A stretch of DNA of 64,000 bases from Streptomyces cynarae (GCF_025642135.1 NZ_CP106793.1:4990001-5054000), one strand, 5' to 3'. Positions 45,564 to 55,002 are shown, counted from the stretch's first letter. Translations and numbers: made by a program. Notes: generated from the letters alone by a model not told the origin.

Positions 45564-46019
45564 ATGCGGAAGCGGATCGCAGGTGTGCTGGGCGCGGCCC
45601 TGGCGGTGGGTGCCGCGGTGCCCGCCGTGGCGGTGCCCAAGGTCGCCATCGCCTCTCACGGGTATGTGACCCTGACCGGTGGCCGGGTCGACGTACGGCT
45701 GACCCCGCGCAACGACGGGTGGGCCGCCGTCGCCGGGGCGACCGTACGGCTGCGCTTCTCGCGCGCCCTGGGCGGTCCGCAGCAGCTGCCGAAGGGCTGT
45801 GCGGCGGCCGACCCGAACACGGTGGTGTGCGGAACGGGACCGCTCGCGGCGGGCGGGGCGGGCCGGGAGATCCGGCTGCGGGTGGGTCTTGCGGGGGCGC
45901 CGACCGAGGTGCGGCTGGCGGTCGAGACCCTGCACAACGGCGACGCCGCCGACCGTGACCCCGTCGGCGACCGGCAGCAGGTGCTCGCGCTGGAGACGGG
46001 GGACGAGTACGCCTTCTAG
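45564..46019 (+). CDS. Small secreted protein of unknown function
   Basis: 151 residues with a signal peptide ([23 protein letters not shown], cleavage near residue 23). The mature chain looks like an all-beta, immunoglobulin-like domain: [33 protein letters not shown], then [14 protein letters not shown] with two Cys that could form a disulphide, and [27 protein letters not shown]. No family is recognised. The GAGGAAG ribosome-binding site is 6 nt upstream. The stop overlaps the stop of the convergent AraC gene by 3-4 bp. Confidence 0.78.
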   Translation: MRKRIAGVLGAALAVGAAVPAVAVPKVAIASHGYVTLTGGRVDVRLTPRNDGWAAVAGATVRLRFSRALGGPQQLPKGCAAADPNTVVCGTGPLAAGGAGREIRLRVGLAGAPTEVRLAVETLHNGDAADRDPVGDRQQVLALETGDEYAF

Positions 46020-46819
46020 GGGTCCTCATGGGGGCTGTGCCGAACGTAGGCGGTGGGGGGCACCCCCACCGTCGCCGTGAAGTCCCTCACCAGGTGGGCC
46101 TGGTCCGCGTAGCCCAGGTCGGCCGCCAGGCCCGCCCAGTCCACCGCCCTCTCGGTCTCCGCGCGTTCCAGGGCCTCGTGGATGCGGTAGCGCAGGACGA
46201 CCCACTTGGGGCCCACGCCCACGTATGCGGCGAACAGGCGCTGCATGACCCGTACGGACATGCCCTCGGACCGGGCGAAGTCGGTGACGCGGCGGATGGT
46301 GCGGTCCGTGCGGATGCGGTCGACCAGGGCCATGGCGAGGTCGGCCCGGGGGTCGGGGCGGGGGGCGAGGCCGAGGAGGAAGGTGTCCAGGGCGGCCACG
46401 CGGGCGTCCTCGTCGTCGGGGGCGAGGACGGCGTGCGCGTCGGCTTCCGGGAGCCGGAGCCGCTTGCCCGTCCACTCCGACACCGACCGGTCCGGGAAGA
46501 ACGGGCGGAAGCCGCCCGGGCGGAACTGGATGCCGCAGACCCGGCCCTTTCCCTCCAGTTTCTGGGTGAAGAGCTCCAGGCCGATGCCGGCGATCTCGGC
46601 GAAGGGCTCCCGGTCCTCGTACTGCTGGAAGACGATGTTCACGGACGGGTGCGGGACCACGTGTGAGGCGTACGGCCGGGTCAGGTCCCAGTCGATCAGC
46701 CAGTAGTGCTCCAGGTACGGCCGCAGGGGTGCGGCCGGTTCGCGGCGGCGGAAGTCCACGTGCGAGAAGAGCTCCGCTGCGTCGACGATTCCTCGGGTGT
46801 CACGGCGTGGGGCGGCCAT
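46016..46819 (-). CDS. AraC-family transcriptional regulator
   Basis: 267 residues from ATG 46819 ([20 protein letters not shown]). The N-terminal part ([43 protein letters not shown]) is the DUF6597/AraC_binding-type sensing domain. The C-terminal AraC double HTH is at about 185-265 ([71 protein letters not shown]). It lies 106 bp from the divergent luciferase-like gene and probably controls it. No ligand can be named. Confidence 0.92.
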   Translation of the reverse strand: MAAPRRDTRGIVDAAELFSHVDFRRREPAAPLRPYLEHYWLIDWDLTRPYASHVVPHPSVNIVFQQYEDREPFAEIAGIGLELFTQKLEGKGRVCGIQFRPGGFRPFFPDRSVSEWTGKRLRLPEADAHAVLAPDDEDARVAALDTFLLGLAPRPDPRADLAMALVDRIRTDRTIRRVTDFARSEGMSVRVMQRLFAAYVGVGPKWVVLRYRIHEALERAETERAVDWAGLAADLGYADQAHLVRDFTATVGVPPTAYVRHSPHEDP

Positions 46820-46888
46820 GTCCGGGATCGTACGAGCGGGCACTGACAGGGGCGGAATAGCGGGAAGGGCGGAACCGTTTGCGGGTAT

Positions 46889-46907
46889 AGTTGAATCGTA
46901 AACAACT
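46889..46907. promoter_or_regulatory. Inverted repeat in the AraC/monooxygenase divergent region
   Basis: AGTTG (46889-46893) and CAACT (46903-46907) are inverted around AATCGTAAA, directly downstream of TATAGT (46886-46891), a good -10 hexamer for the monooxygenase. No matching -35 was found, as expected for a regulator-dependent promoter. The GGAGGGTGTGAGCG ribosome-binding site follows. Confidence 0.5.
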
Positions 46908-46925
46908 TGGAGGGTGTGAGCGATC

Positions 46926-48047
46926 ATGCAGTTCGGGATCTTCAGCGTCGGTGATGTCACGCCGGACCCGACCACGGGCCGGACGCCGACCGAGCGCGAG
47001 CGGATCAAGGCCATGGTCGCCATCGCGCTGAAGGCGGAAGAGGTCGGCCTGGACGTCTTCGCGATGGGCGAGCACCACAACCCGCCGTTCGTGCCGTCGT
47101 CCCCGACCACGATGCTCGGCTACATAGCCGCGCGCACCGAGAAGCTGGTCCTCTCCACGTCCACCACCCTCATCACCACCAACGACCCGGTGAAGATCGC
47201 CGAGGACTACGCGATGCTGCAGCACCTCGCGGACGGCCGGGTCGACCTGATGATGGGGCGCGGCAACACCGGCCCGGTGTATCCGTGGTTCGGGCAGGAC
47301 ATCCGGGAGGGCATCAACCTCGCCATCGAGAACTACGCCCTGCTGCGCCGGCTGTGGCGCGAGGACGTGGTGAACTGGGAGGGCAAGTTCCGCACGCCGC
47401 TGCAGGGCTTCACGTCCACGCCCCGCCCGCTGGACGGCGTGCCGCCGTTCGTCTGGCACGGCTCCATCCGCTCCCCGGAGATCGCCGAGCAGGCGGCCTT
47501 CTACGGCGACGGCTTCTTCCACAACAACATCTTCTGGCCGGCCGACCACACCAGGCGCATGGTCGAGTTCTATCGGGAGCGCTTCGCCCACTACGGGCAC
47601 GGCACCCCCGAGCAGGCGATCGTCGGCCTGGGCGGGCAGGTGTTCATGCGGAAGAACTCCCAGGACGCGGTGCGCGAGTTCCGGCCGTACTTCGACAACG
47701 CGCCGGTGTACGGGCACGGGCCGTCCCTGGAGGACTTCACCGAGCAGACCCCGCTGACCGTCGGGTCGCCGCAGCAGGTGATCGAGCGGACGCTGGGCTT
47801 CCGCGAGTACGCCGGGGACTACCAGCGGCAGCTGTTCCTGATGGATCACGCGGGACTGCCGCTGAAGACCGTGCTGGAGCAGCTCGACATGCTCGGCGAG
47901 GAGGTCGTGCCGGTGCTGCGGAAGGAGTTCGCGAAGGACCGGCCGGCCGGGGTGCCGGACGCACCGACGCACGCGTCGCTGCTGGCCGCCAAGGAGGCCG
48001 GGGAGAGCGCGAAGGAGACCGCCGCGGAAGGGGTGAGTGCCGTATGA
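46926..48047 (+). CDS. LLM-class FMN-dependent monooxygenase (CE1758-like)
   Basis: 373 residues with the bacterial luciferase fold: EVGLDVFAMGEHHNPPF near residue 37, TEKLVLSTSTTLITTNDPVKIAEDYAML, GRVDLMMGRGNTG, and the later GGQVFMRKNSQDAV. Proteins of this subgroup pair with a small FMN reductase, as the next gene provides. It would oxidise an unknown substrate with molecular oxygen and reduced flavin. ATG 46926 has a clear GGAGGGTG site. It overlaps the reductase by ATGA, so they form a two-component flavin monooxygenase operon. Likely control is by the divergent AraC protein. Confidence 0.93.
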   Translation: MQFGIFSVGDVTPDPTTGRTPTERERIKAMVAIALKAEEVGLDVFAMGEHHNPPFVPSSPTTMLGYIAARTEKLVLSTSTTLITTNDPVKIAEDYAMLQHLADGRVDLMMGRGNTGPVYPWFGQDIREGINLAIENYALLRRLWREDVVNWEGKFRTPLQGFTSTPRPLDGVPPFVWHGSIRSPEIAEQAAFYGDGFFHNNIFWPADHTRRMVEFYRERFAHYGHGTPEQAIVGLGGQVFMRKNSQDAVREFRPYFDNAPVYGHGPSLEDFTEQTPLTVGSPQQVIERTLGFREYAGDYQRQLFLMDHAGLPLKTVLEQLDMLGEEVVPVLRKEFAKDRPAGVPDAPTHASLLAAKEAGESAKETAAEGVSAV

Positions 48048-48853
48048 AAAAGCTGGTCGTCGTCTCGGCCGGGCTGAGCGTGCCGTCGTCGACGCGACTG
48101 CTCGCGGACCGGCTGGCCGCCACGGTGGAGCACAGGGCGCCGGTGTCGGTGCGGGTCGTGGAGTTGCGGGACCTCGCCGTGGAGATCGCGCACAACTTCA
48201 CGAACGGCTTTCCGGGCCGGGCGCTGGCCGCCGCGCTCGAGGCCGTTACGGAGGCGGACGGGCTGATCGTCGTCACACCGGTGTTCTCGGCGTCGTACAG
48301 CGGGCTGTTCAAGTCGTTCTTCGACGTGCTGGACAAGGACGCGCTGGTGGGCAAGCCGGTCCTGGTCGCCGCCACCGGCGGCTCGGCCCGTCACTCCCTG
48401 GTCCTGGACCACGCGCTGCGTCCGCTCTTCTCCTACCTGCGCGCGGTGGTCGCCCCGACGGGCGTCTACGCGGCGTCGGAGGACTGGGGCGCGGAGGGCC
48501 TGCCGGAACGGATCGAACGGGCGGCGGGGGAGCTGGCCGGGCTGATGGGGGCGGGGTCCCTCCGCGGGGAGCCGGACGGGGCGGTGACGGTCCCCGCCCC
48601 TTCCGCACCCGAGCCGCGCGGGGCCCTTGCCGAGCCCGCCGGGTCCGTGGCCGAGCCCGCCGGGTCCGTGGCGGAGCCTGCCGGTGCCGTGCCGGAGCCT
48701 GCCGGTGCCGTGCCGCAGCCCTCGGGAGCGAAGAGCGCGGCCGGGGTGGCGGACGGCGGCGGTGCGTCCGCCGGGGACGACCGTGGCACGACCGTCTCGC
48801 ACGGCTTCCGGGTGGTCCCGTTCGAGCAGCAGCTGGCCGCCCTGCGCGGCTAG
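48044..48853 (+). CDS. NAD(P)H-dependent FMN reductase (CE1759-like) with low-complexity tail
   Basis: 269 residues. The flavodoxin-like fold starts KLVVVSAGLSVPSSTRLLADRL, with VVTPVFSASYSGLFKSFFDVL near 75 for FMN contact and LVAATGGSARHSL near 105. From residue 165 the chain becomes a Gly/Pro/Ala-rich linker with four or five copies of an EPAGS/AV unit, then ends with a conserved-looking SHGFRVVPFEQQLAALRG. It supplies reduced FMN to the upstream monooxygenase. The repeat region is unusual for the family and may vary in copy number. Its stop codon lies within the inverted-repeat element at 48852. Confidence 0.9.
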   Translation: MKKLVVVSAGLSVPSSTRLLADRLAATVEHRAPVSVRVVELRDLAVEIAHNFTNGFPGRALAAALEAVTEADGLIVVTPVFSASYSGLFKSFFDVLDKDALVGKPVLVAATGGSARHSLVLDHALRPLFSYLRAVVAPTGVYAASEDWGAEGLPERIERAAGELAGLMGAGSLRGEPDGAVTVPAPSAPEPRGALAEPAGSVAEPAGSVAEPAGAVPEPAGAVPQPSGAKSAAGVADGGGASAGDDRGTTVSHGFRVVPFEQQLAALRG

Positions 48854-48931
48854 GGCCTTTCGTTTGGATCAGGCCGGATCAGGGAGCGTGCCAGGCCCCG
48901 CGAGCCCGGCGTGATCCGGACGAGAGGCCCT
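48852..48931. repeat. 80 bp imperfect inverted repeat (MITE-like or terminator)
   Basis: The left arm AGGGCCTTTCGTTTGGATCA (48852-48871) and right arm TGATCCGGACGAGAGGCCCT (48912-48931) differ at three positions, all of which become G-U pairs in the RNA. The 40 bp centre contains the direct repeat CCGGATCA and CG-rich hairpins. The element begins inside the FMN reductase stop codon TAG. I recall the arm as a recurrent motif in Streptomyces genomes, often next to stop codons; whether it is a mobile miniature element or a terminator is undecided. Confidence 0.65.
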
Positions 48932-49357
48932 GGGGCCGCTCGCTTTGATGAAGCCGTGGGTGTGGGTGGGCCGCCGCCGTCGTGCTGTGCCGGCCCACCC
49001 TTCCGCGTCGGCCGGTCTCCGGACCGGGGGGAGGATCCGGGACCGGCCGGCGGACCCCTCACCCGGCTCGCCCTGGGATGGCGGGCCGGGGGCTCGGGGG
49101 TTCGGCGGGGCCGGTGGCTCGGCACGCGCTGTCGGGCGGCGGGTCCCGCCGGCCGACGCACGCAGCCACGCGCCGCGGCCCGCCTCGATGGCTCTCCGCG
49201 TCCCCTCCCCGGAGGGTCACGCGGTGAAGTGACTCAGCCGACACAGTGGCCCGACCAGGTAAGTCACCGCAGCCGAGGCGGTGAGAGGCGGGTAAGAAGC
49301 CCCTTCCTCGCTCCACCACCCGCTGGTGCACCGCCGTGACCTTGGCAGACTGGGGGC
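48932..49357. other. Intergenic region upstream of the two-component system
   Basis: 426 bp with very high GC and no credible gene. Short purine- and G-rich runs and a PuPy-rich tract near 49020-49100 are present. The promoter of the response regulator must be in the last 150 bp. No -10/-35 pair stands out and no hairpin was found there. Confidence 0.4.
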
Positions 49358-50068
49358 GTGACCCAGACAGTGCTGCTCGCCGAGGACGACCGCGCCATCC
49401 GCCATGCCCTGGAACGCGCGCTGACGCTGGAGGGTTACCAGGTGACTGCCGTGGCCGACGGGGTGGAAGCCCTCGCCCAGGCCCACCGCAGCCGCCCCGA
49501 CGTGCTCGTCCTCGATGTGATGATGCCCGGCATCGACGGCCTCCAGGTGTGCCGCGTACTGCGTGCCGAGGGCGACCGCACGCCCATCCTGATGCTCACC
49601 GCACTGGTCGAGACGGCCGACCGCATCGCCGGCCTGGACGCGGGCGCCGACGACTACGTCGTCAAACCGTTCGACGTCGAGGAGGTCTTCGCCCGGCTCC
49701 GCGCCCTGCTGCGCCGCACCAACGGCGGCCCCTTCGAGGCCCCCAAGGAAGAGGACAGGACCCCCACCGGCCAGGTGTCCGTCGCCGGGCTGCGCATGGA
49801 CGTGCAGGCGCGCCGGGCGTGGCGCGGCGAGCGCGAGCTGGAACTCACCCGCACCGAGTTCGACCTGCTGGAACTGCTCGCCCGCAACGCGGGCATCGTG
49901 CTGGACCACGCCACGATCTACGACCGCATCTGGGGTTACGACTTCGGCCCCGGATCCAAGAACCTCGCCGTCTACGTGGGCTATCTGCGGCGCAAGCTCG
50001 ACGAGCCGGGCGCACCGGCGCTCATCCACACGGTTCGCGGCGTGGGGTACGTACTGAGGGAGGACTAG
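49358..50068 (+). CDS. OmpR-family response regulator
   Basis: 236 residues from GTG 49358. The receiver domain has the acidic pair DDRAIRHAL (10-11), the phosphorylation site Asp53 in VLVLDVMMPGIDG, and the conserved Lys103 in DYVVKPF. The DNA-binding winged HTH spans about 145-235 (LELTRTEFDLLELLARNAGIVLDH, GSKNLAVYVGYLRRKLDEPG, IHTVRGVGYVLRED). It is similar in layout to MprA/TcrA. It forms an operon with the kinase, whose start follows the stop with no gap. The signal is unknown. Confidence 0.96.
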   Translation: MTQTVLLAEDDRAIRHALERALTLEGYQVTAVADGVEALAQAHRSRPDVLVLDVMMPGIDGLQVCRVLRAEGDRTPILMLTALVETADRIAGLDAGADDYVVKPFDVEEVFARLRALLRRTNGGPFEAPKEEDRTPTGQVSVAGLRMDVQARRAWRGERELELTRTEFDLLELLARNAGIVLDHATIYDRIWGYDFGPGSKNLAVYVGYLRRKLDEPGAPALIHTVRGVGYVLRED

Positions 50069-51634
50069 GTGCCTCCACCACGCCGTTCCGGCGCCGACAT
50101 GGGCGTCGGGTTCTGGATGCGCCTGTGGCATCGGCTGCCGCCCGGGCTGCGCGGCCGGCTGCGGCTGCGGGCCCGGCTGCGCAAGGTGTCCTCGCTGCGG
50201 ACGACCTTCACGGTGTCGTTCGCGGCCGTCGCCGCCGGCGTCACCGTCCTCGTCGGCTTCCTGAGCTACGACGCCGCCGCCCGCCTGGTGCGCGTGGACC
50301 AGCAGACCGTGTTCACCCAGGTCGTCGCCGACCTGCGGGACCAGGTCAGCCAGAAGCAGCTGATGCCGGACGACTTCGCCATCTCCGACAAGGACCACGA
50401 CACCCCGCGCGACGACATCATCCGGCCCGCCCGCACGGTCGTGCAGGTGCTCGGCCCCGGCGGCGCGGTCGTCGACCACTCCAACCCGCCGCTGCCCGTG
50501 GGCGCCGACGACCGCAGCATCGCCGCCAGTGCCAAGGCCGCCAAGCTGCTGGAGCACAAGAACGTCGACGTCGGCGGCGACGTCTACCGGGTCGCGACCG
50601 TGGCGCTCGGCCACGGCCGGGGCGGGGTGCAGGTCGCCCAGGAGCTCAGCTCCACCGAGGACCTGCTGCGCAGCCTCCAGCAGCGCACGGCCCTGCTGAT
50701 GGGAGCGGTCGTGATCGCGGCCGGCCTGTTCGGCTGGTGGCTGGCCCGGCGGATCACCCGGCGGCTGGTCGTCCTGGCCGGGGCCGCCGAGGACGTGGCG
50801 CGCACCCGGCGGCTCGGCATCCAGGTGCCGGTCACCGGGAACGACGAGGTGGGCCGTCTCGGCCGCTCCTTCGACCGCATGCTCGGGCGCCTCGCCCAGT
50901 CGGAGGAGGACCAGCGGCGCCTGGTGCAGGACGCGGGTCACGAGCTGCGCACGCCGCTCACCTCGCTGCGGACGAACATCTCCCTGCTGCGCCGGATAGA
51001 CGAGCTGCCGCCCGCCGCCCGCGAGGAGCTGGTCGCCGACCTCGCGGAGGAGTCCCGCGAGCTGACCGACCTGGTGAACGAGCTGGTCGCGCTGGCGGCC
51101 GGGCAGTCGGACACCGAACCGGTGCAACGGCTGACGCTGGCCGACGTCGCGGAGGACGCGGCGACGATCGCCCGGCGGCGTACGGGGCGTGAGATCGTCG
51201 TCCGGGCCAGTGGTGACACGACGGTCGACGGCCGTACCACCGCTTTGCAGCGGGCGGTGTCGAATCTGCTGGAGAACGCCGCGAAGTTCGACCGGGACGC
51301 CAAGGCGCCGGTCGAGATCGTCGTGACGGGTCCCGAGCATCCGCTCCAGCTGGAGGACTCGGACGAGCCGGAGAGCGGGGCGCCGCTGGGGATCGTACGG
51401 GTGGAGGTGCTGGACCGGGGGCCCGGGATCGAGGAGGCGGATCTCATACGGATCTTCGACCGGTTCTACCGGGCCGCGGACGCGCGGAGTCTGCCGGGGT
51501 CGGGGCTGGGGTTGTCGATCGTGCGGGAGGTCGCCACCTCGCACGGGGGTGCGTCGTTCGCGTACCGGCGTGAGGGGGGCGGGGCGGTCATCGGGTTCAC
51601 GGTGGGCGGGGGAGCCAGGGCCGGGGGCGACTGA
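50069..51634 (+). CDS. Sensor histidine kinase
   Basis: 521 residues. Two membrane segments (about 45-67, FTVSFAAVAAGVTVLVGFLSY, and about 208-226, MGAVVIAAGLFGWWLARRI) flank an extracytoplasmic sensor domain of about 140 residues. A HAMP region follows (RRLVVLAGAAEDVARTRRL). The HisKA site is His291 in DAGHELRTPLTSLRTN. The HATPase core has LLENAAKFDRDA (N box), EVLDRGPGIEEADLIRIFDRFYRA (G1/F) and GSGLGLSIVREVA (G2). The GTG directly follows the response regulator stop, with GGGAGGA before it. An acidic insertion (LQLEDSDEPESG) sits inside the ATPase domain. Confidence 0.96.
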   Translation: MPPPRRSGADMGVGFWMRLWHRLPPGLRGRLRLRARLRKVSSLRTTFTVSFAAVAAGVTVLVGFLSYDAAARLVRVDQQTVFTQVVADLRDQVSQKQLMPDDFAISDKDHDTPRDDIIRPARTVVQVLGPGGAVVDHSNPPLPVGADDRSIAASAKAAKLLEHKNVDVGGDVYRVATVALGHGRGGVQVAQELSSTEDLLRSLQQRTALLMGAVVIAAGLFGWWLARRITRRLVVLAGAAEDVARTRRLGIQVPVTGNDEVGRLGRSFDRMLGRLAQSEEDQRRLVQDAGHELRTPLTSLRTNISLLRRIDELPPAAREELVADLAEESRELTDLVNELVALAAGQSDTEPVQRLTLADVAEDAATIARRRTGREIVVRASGDTTVDGRTTALQRAVSNLLENAAKFDRDAKAPVEIVVTGPEHPLQLEDSDEPESGAPLGIVRVEVLDRGPGIEEADLIRIFDRFYRAADARSLPGSGLGLSIVREVATSHGGASFAYRREGGGAVIGFTVGGGARAGGD

Positions 51635-51645
51635 CCGGCGCACCT

Positions 51646-53601
51646 TCACCCGACGTGCACGCGTGGCCGGCGCGCGCGGTTCGGCTCCGCTTCCCGCAGG
51701 ACCTCCCGGGTGACCGGGGCCACCTCGCCCTGGCCGAAGAGGAAGAAGCGCAGGAAGTTGGCGAACGGATTGCCCTCGGTCCACTCGAAGTAGATGTGCG
51801 GGATGCAGCCGGTGCTCTCCCGGACGTGCAGCAGCAGGGCCGCGAGGGCGTTGGGGATCGAGGACGACTCCAGGGTGAGCACCCGGTAGCGGCCGTGCAT
51901 GACCTCGCCGCGGACCGCCATGCTCGACTCGAACTCCGAGGGGTCGCCGACGGTCACCTCCACGAAGACGAAGTCCTCCTGGAGCGGGAGGTCGTTGTCG
52001 TTGCGGATCTGCTCGATCTTCCCCCGGTACTCGTCGAAGTCCCGGTTGTCGGGCTCGTTGGCGATGAAACGGATACGGCGGCTGGCGATGTCCCTGACGA
52101 AGCGTTCCGCCATGTCGTCGAGCGTCACGCTGGTCACGCGCAGCTCGAAGGAGCGGGCCAGCCGGGACATCAGGGAGACGAGGATGATCCCGGCGATGAA
52201 GCAGGCGCCGATCTTCACACCGTCGGGCCGCTCGATGACGTTCATGACCGTCGTGTACAGGAACACCGCGGAGATCACCGTGAAGAGGACCACCAGACGG
52301 TGCTGGCGGGCCTTGTACGTGGCGATGGTCACCGCGATCGCGGCGGAGCTGATCAGCACCAGGACGCCGGTGGCGTAGGCGCCGCCCTGGGCGTCGACGT
52401 TGGCCTTGAAGATCCAGGTGACCAGGAAGGCGATCAGGATGAAGACGATGACCATGGGGCGCACCGCACGGGCCCAGTGCGGGGCCATGCCGTAGCGGGG
52501 CAGGTAGCGGGGCATCAGGTTGAGCAGCCCGGCCATGGCGGAGGCGCCCGCGAACCACAGGATCGCGATCGTGGCGATGTCGTACACCGAGCCGAAGCCG
52601 CTTCCCAGGTACTCGTGCGCGAGGTAGGCCAGCGCGCGCCCGTTGGCGGGGCCGCCCGGTTTGAATTCGGGTGCCGGGATCAGCAGCGTCGTGATGAAGC
52701 TGGTGGTGATCAGGAAGACGCTCATGATGACCGCGGCCGTGGTCAGCAGCTTCTTGGTGTCGCGGATCCGGCCGGCGGGCCTGTCCTCGGTGTCGCCGGG
52801 GTCGCCCTGGACGTGGGGCATGACGGCGACGCCGGTCTCGAAGCCGGACAGGCCGAGCGCCAGCTTCGGGAAGACGATCAGGGCCAGTCCGACCATGACG
52901 AACACGTTGCCGTGCTGGACGGTCAGGGCGCCGGCCCAGTCGGTCACCACGTGCTCGGCGGTCAGGACGTGCCACAGGCCCACCACCACGACGACGGCGT
53001 TCAGCGCCAGGTACACGCCGACCAGGACGACCGCGACGCCGATGGCCTCCAGGAAGCCCTTGAGGAAGACGGCACCGAGCAGGGCGATCAGAAGCAGGGT
53101 GACCAGCATCTGGTGGCCGTGCAGGGCGCTGGTGAGGTGGGGGTTCTGGATCAGGTGGGTGGAGGCGTCGGCGGCGGAGAGGGTGATGGTGATCAGGAAG
53201 TCGGTGGCGGCGAAGCCGAGCAGGGTGAGGACGAACAGCTTGCCCTGCCAGAAGGAGAGCAGGCGTTCCAGCATGGCGATGGAGCCTTCGCCGTGCGGGC
53301 TCTCCTCGGCGACGCGGCGGTAGACGGGCAGGGCGCCGGCCAGGGTGACGGCGACGAGGACGACGGTGGCGACGGGGGAGAGCAGTCCGGCGGCGAGGGC
53401 GGCGATACCGGGCTGGTAGCCGAGGGTGGAGAAGTAGTCGACGCCGGTCAGGCACATGACCCGCCACCAGCGCCGGCCCTTGTGCGGGGGCTCGGGCTGG
53501 GCGTGCGGACCCTGCGGGACCTCCGCCCTCCCCATGTCGGACAGCCCCTGCAGCATCCACGCCCGCAACCGGCTCGGACGAGCGTGCTCCGTGGCGGCCA
53601 T
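51646..53601 (-). CDS. APC-superfamily permease with C-terminal cytoplasmic domain
   Basis: 651 residues, 12 membrane segments between about residues 50 and 470, then a soluble domain of about 170 residues ([21 protein letters not shown] onwards). Conserved transport-core motifs are [20 protein letters not shown] near helix 1, with the unwound GYQPG, and [12 protein letters not shown] in helix 6. Amino-acid permease and KimA-type potassium importer relatives share this core and a regulatory C-terminal domain; the substrate is not decided here. I looked for a ydaO (c-di-AMP) riboswitch upstream, which controls KimA-type genes elsewhere, and found none. It converges on the kinase gene. Confidence 0.88.
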   Translation of the reverse strand: MAATEHARPSRLRAWMLQGLSDMGRAEVPQGPHAQPEPPHKGRRWWRVMCLTGVDYFSTLGYQPGIAALAAGLLSPVATVVLVAVTLAGALPVYRRVAEESPHGEGSIAMLERLLSFWQGKLFVLTLLGFAATDFLITITLSAADASTHLIQNPHLTSALHGHQMLVTLLLIALLGAVFLKGFLEAIGVAVVLVGVYLALNAVVVVVGLWHVLTAEHVVTDWAGALTVQHGNVFVMVGLALIVFPKLALGLSGFETGVAVMPHVQGDPGDTEDRPAGRIRDTKKLLTTAAVIMSVFLITTSFITTLLIPAPEFKPGGPANGRALAYLAHEYLGSGFGSVYDIATIAILWFAGASAMAGLLNLMPRYLPRYGMAPHWARAVRPMVIVFILIAFLVTWIFKANVDAQGGAYATGVLVLISSAAIAVTIATYKARQHRLVVLFTVISAVFLYTTVMNVIERPDGVKIGACFIAGIILVSLMSRLARSFELRVTSVTLDDMAERFVRDIASRRIRFIANEPDNRDFDEYRGKIEQIRNDNDLPLQEDFVFVEVTVGDPSEFESSMAVRGEVMHGRYRVLTLESSSIPNALAALLLHVRESTGCIPHIYFEWTEGNPFANFLRFFLFGQGEVAPVTREVLREAEPNRARRPRVHVG

Positions 53602-53758
53602 CGGCGTGCTCCTGCCCTACGGCTCTACGAACGGCCCGGCCACCTACGGCACATCCATCCCATACGTGGCCATAGAGGATGCCGCGCTACCAGCGTAGGC
53701 AGAGGGAGGGGCGGGGGCCTGCGCACGGCGGCGGGAGCAGGGCGGCGCGGGTCGGCGG

Positions 53759-53798
53759 GTCGGCGTGGGTCGGCGTGGGTCGGCGTGGGTCGGCGTGG
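53759..53798. repeat. 10 bp tandem repeat
   Basis: GTCGGCGTGG is repeated four times exactly, flanked by degenerate copies on both sides (to about 53751 and 53806). It lies in the 419 bp gap between the APC permease and the secreted protein, upstream of both. Such short tracts are prone to copy-number change. Confidence 0.85.
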
Positions 53799-54020
53799 GT
53801 CGGTGGCAGGGACGCGAACCGGAACAAGGTAAGAATTAGCTCGCCGAGGTGACCCGATCCACCTGCTCTGATTACGAGTGGTAACCGGTTTGGGGGCGTC
53901 GGCGTTAGTGCAATGCGGTGACATCCGGGTCGCCGCCGGATCGGTTACATGGAAGCCTCAAGAGTGCGCGCGCTGGGGGAGTCCGTCAGTGGGGGATCTG
54001 TCGAAGCACAGGAGACAAAC

Positions 54021-54512
54021 GTGAAATCCTCACTTCGCACCCGCTCCGCCCGTGCGCTTGCCGCCGGTGCCCTCTCTGCTGCGCTGCTGGCGTCCGCGGC
54101 GGCCACCGCGTTCGCCGTCGGCCCGGTCGCACCCAACCCGGTCGCGCCCGACCCGGCGCACAGCACGTCGGCGAAGTTGCCGGACCGCCTGGTGACGAAG
54201 CCGGACCAGCCCAACCTCAAGCCGGCCGTGACCGCGGCCTCGATCACCATCCGCGCCAACAGGACCGAAGTGAAGTCCGGCCAGTCGGTGACGCTCACGG
54301 GTCAGATCAAGGGCCTGAAGGCGGGCGACAGGCTCGACCTCCAGCGCTACGACGGCAGGAAGTGGACCACCGTGAAGACCGTCACGGTCAAGCGGGGCAG
54401 CAGCTACACCTATGCCGTGGTCACCCCCAAGCTGACCGGGATGGGCAAGGAGAAGCTTCGCGTGGTCCACGCGAAGACGATGTCGCCGACGGTGACCATC
54501 ACCGTGAAGTGA
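54021..54512 (+). CDS. Small secreted protein, Ig/SH3-like
   Basis: 163 residues from GTG 54021 with AGGAGACAAAC upstream; the frame is open further up but that part is leader DNA. The signal peptide (ALAAGALSAALLASAAATAFA, cleavage near residue 32) is followed by a Pro-rich section (VGPVAPNPVAPDPAH), then a beta-rich domain: ASITIRANRTEVKSGQSVTLTG, LDLQRYDGRKWTTVKTVTVKRGSSYTY, ending TMSPTVTITVK. This matches bacterial immunoglobulin-like repeats of the kind that appear in cell-surface proteins. Function unknown. It is followed by a strong terminator. Confidence 0.82.
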   Translation: MKSSLRTRSARALAAGALSAALLASAAATAFAVGPVAPNPVAPDPAHSTSAKLPDRLVTKPDQPNLKPAVTAASITIRANRTEVKSGQSVTLTGQIKGLKAGDRLDLQRYDGRKWTTVKTVTVKRGSSYTYAVVTPKLTGMGKEKLRVVHAKTMSPTVTITVK

Positions 54513-54522
54513 CGCCGTGAAC

Positions 54523-54553
54523 GCGGGGGCGTCCCGGACCGGGGCGCCCCCGC
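54523..54553 (+). terminator. Terminator after the secreted protein gene
   Basis: GCGGGGGCG (54523-54531) and CGCCCCCGC (54545-54553) form a perfect 9 bp stem, with an additional CCCGG/CCGGG pairing in the loop. It sits 10 bp after the stop codon. Confidence 0.8.
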
Positions 54554-54639
54554 TTCCACGTGCCTGCCCCAGGGCGCGGGGACCGTGTCCGTCCCCTCGG
54601 GCGCGGGGAGGCCGGGCGCACCCGTAGTTGAATCGGGCC

Positions 54640-55002
54640 ATGATCTATCACGTCGTACCGCTCGCCGACTGGAACGCTGCTCCCGACCGTCCGTACGCCC
54701 CCGCTTCCCTCGCCGAGGAAGGCTTCGTCCACTGCTCTCCCGACGAGGAGACGACGCTGGCCGTCGTCAACGCGTTCTACCGGGGCGCGCCGAGGCCGCT
54801 GCTGGCGCTGCTCCTCGACGAGAGCCGGCTCACCGCGCGGTGCGAGTGGGAGCGGGCGGTCCCCGCGCCGCCGCCGGGCGTGGCCGAGGGCACCCTGTTC
54901 CCCCATGTGTTCGGCCCGGTCGACCGCGACGCCGTCACGCGGATCCTGGAGGTCGAGTGGGACCAGGAGGGCCGGGCGGCCGGGCTGAAGGACGCGCACT
55001 GA
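54640..55002 (+). CDS. DUF952 family protein
   Basis: 120 residues from ATG 54640 (MIYHVVPLADWNAAPDRPY). The family pattern is clear: IYHVVPLADW, then EGFVHCSPDEETTLAVVNAFYRG, LLALLLDESRLTARCEWE, and GTLFPHVFGPVDRDAVTRILEVEW. The conserved His and Cys in FVHCS suggest a metal- or nucleotide-linked enzyme. Members sometimes co-occur with glutathione-S-transferase-like proteins, but no partner is adjacent here. Function is unproven. Confidence 0.9.
   Translation: MIYHVVPLADWNAAPDRPYAPASLAEEGFVHCSPDEETTLAVVNAFYRGAPRPLLALLLDESRLTARCEWERAVPAPPPGVAEGTLFPHVFGPVDRDAVTRILEVEWDQEGRAAGLKDAH

Noticed and set aside
49217..53560. A minus-strand frame of over 1,400 codons opposite the two-component system and overlapping the permease.
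   Set aside because: High-GC antisense frame; the real genes are on the other strand or in another frame and have clear domain motifs.
53602..54020. A c-di-AMP (ydaO) riboswitch upstream of the permease or secreted protein.
   Set aside because: No conserved core of the motif was found on either strand.
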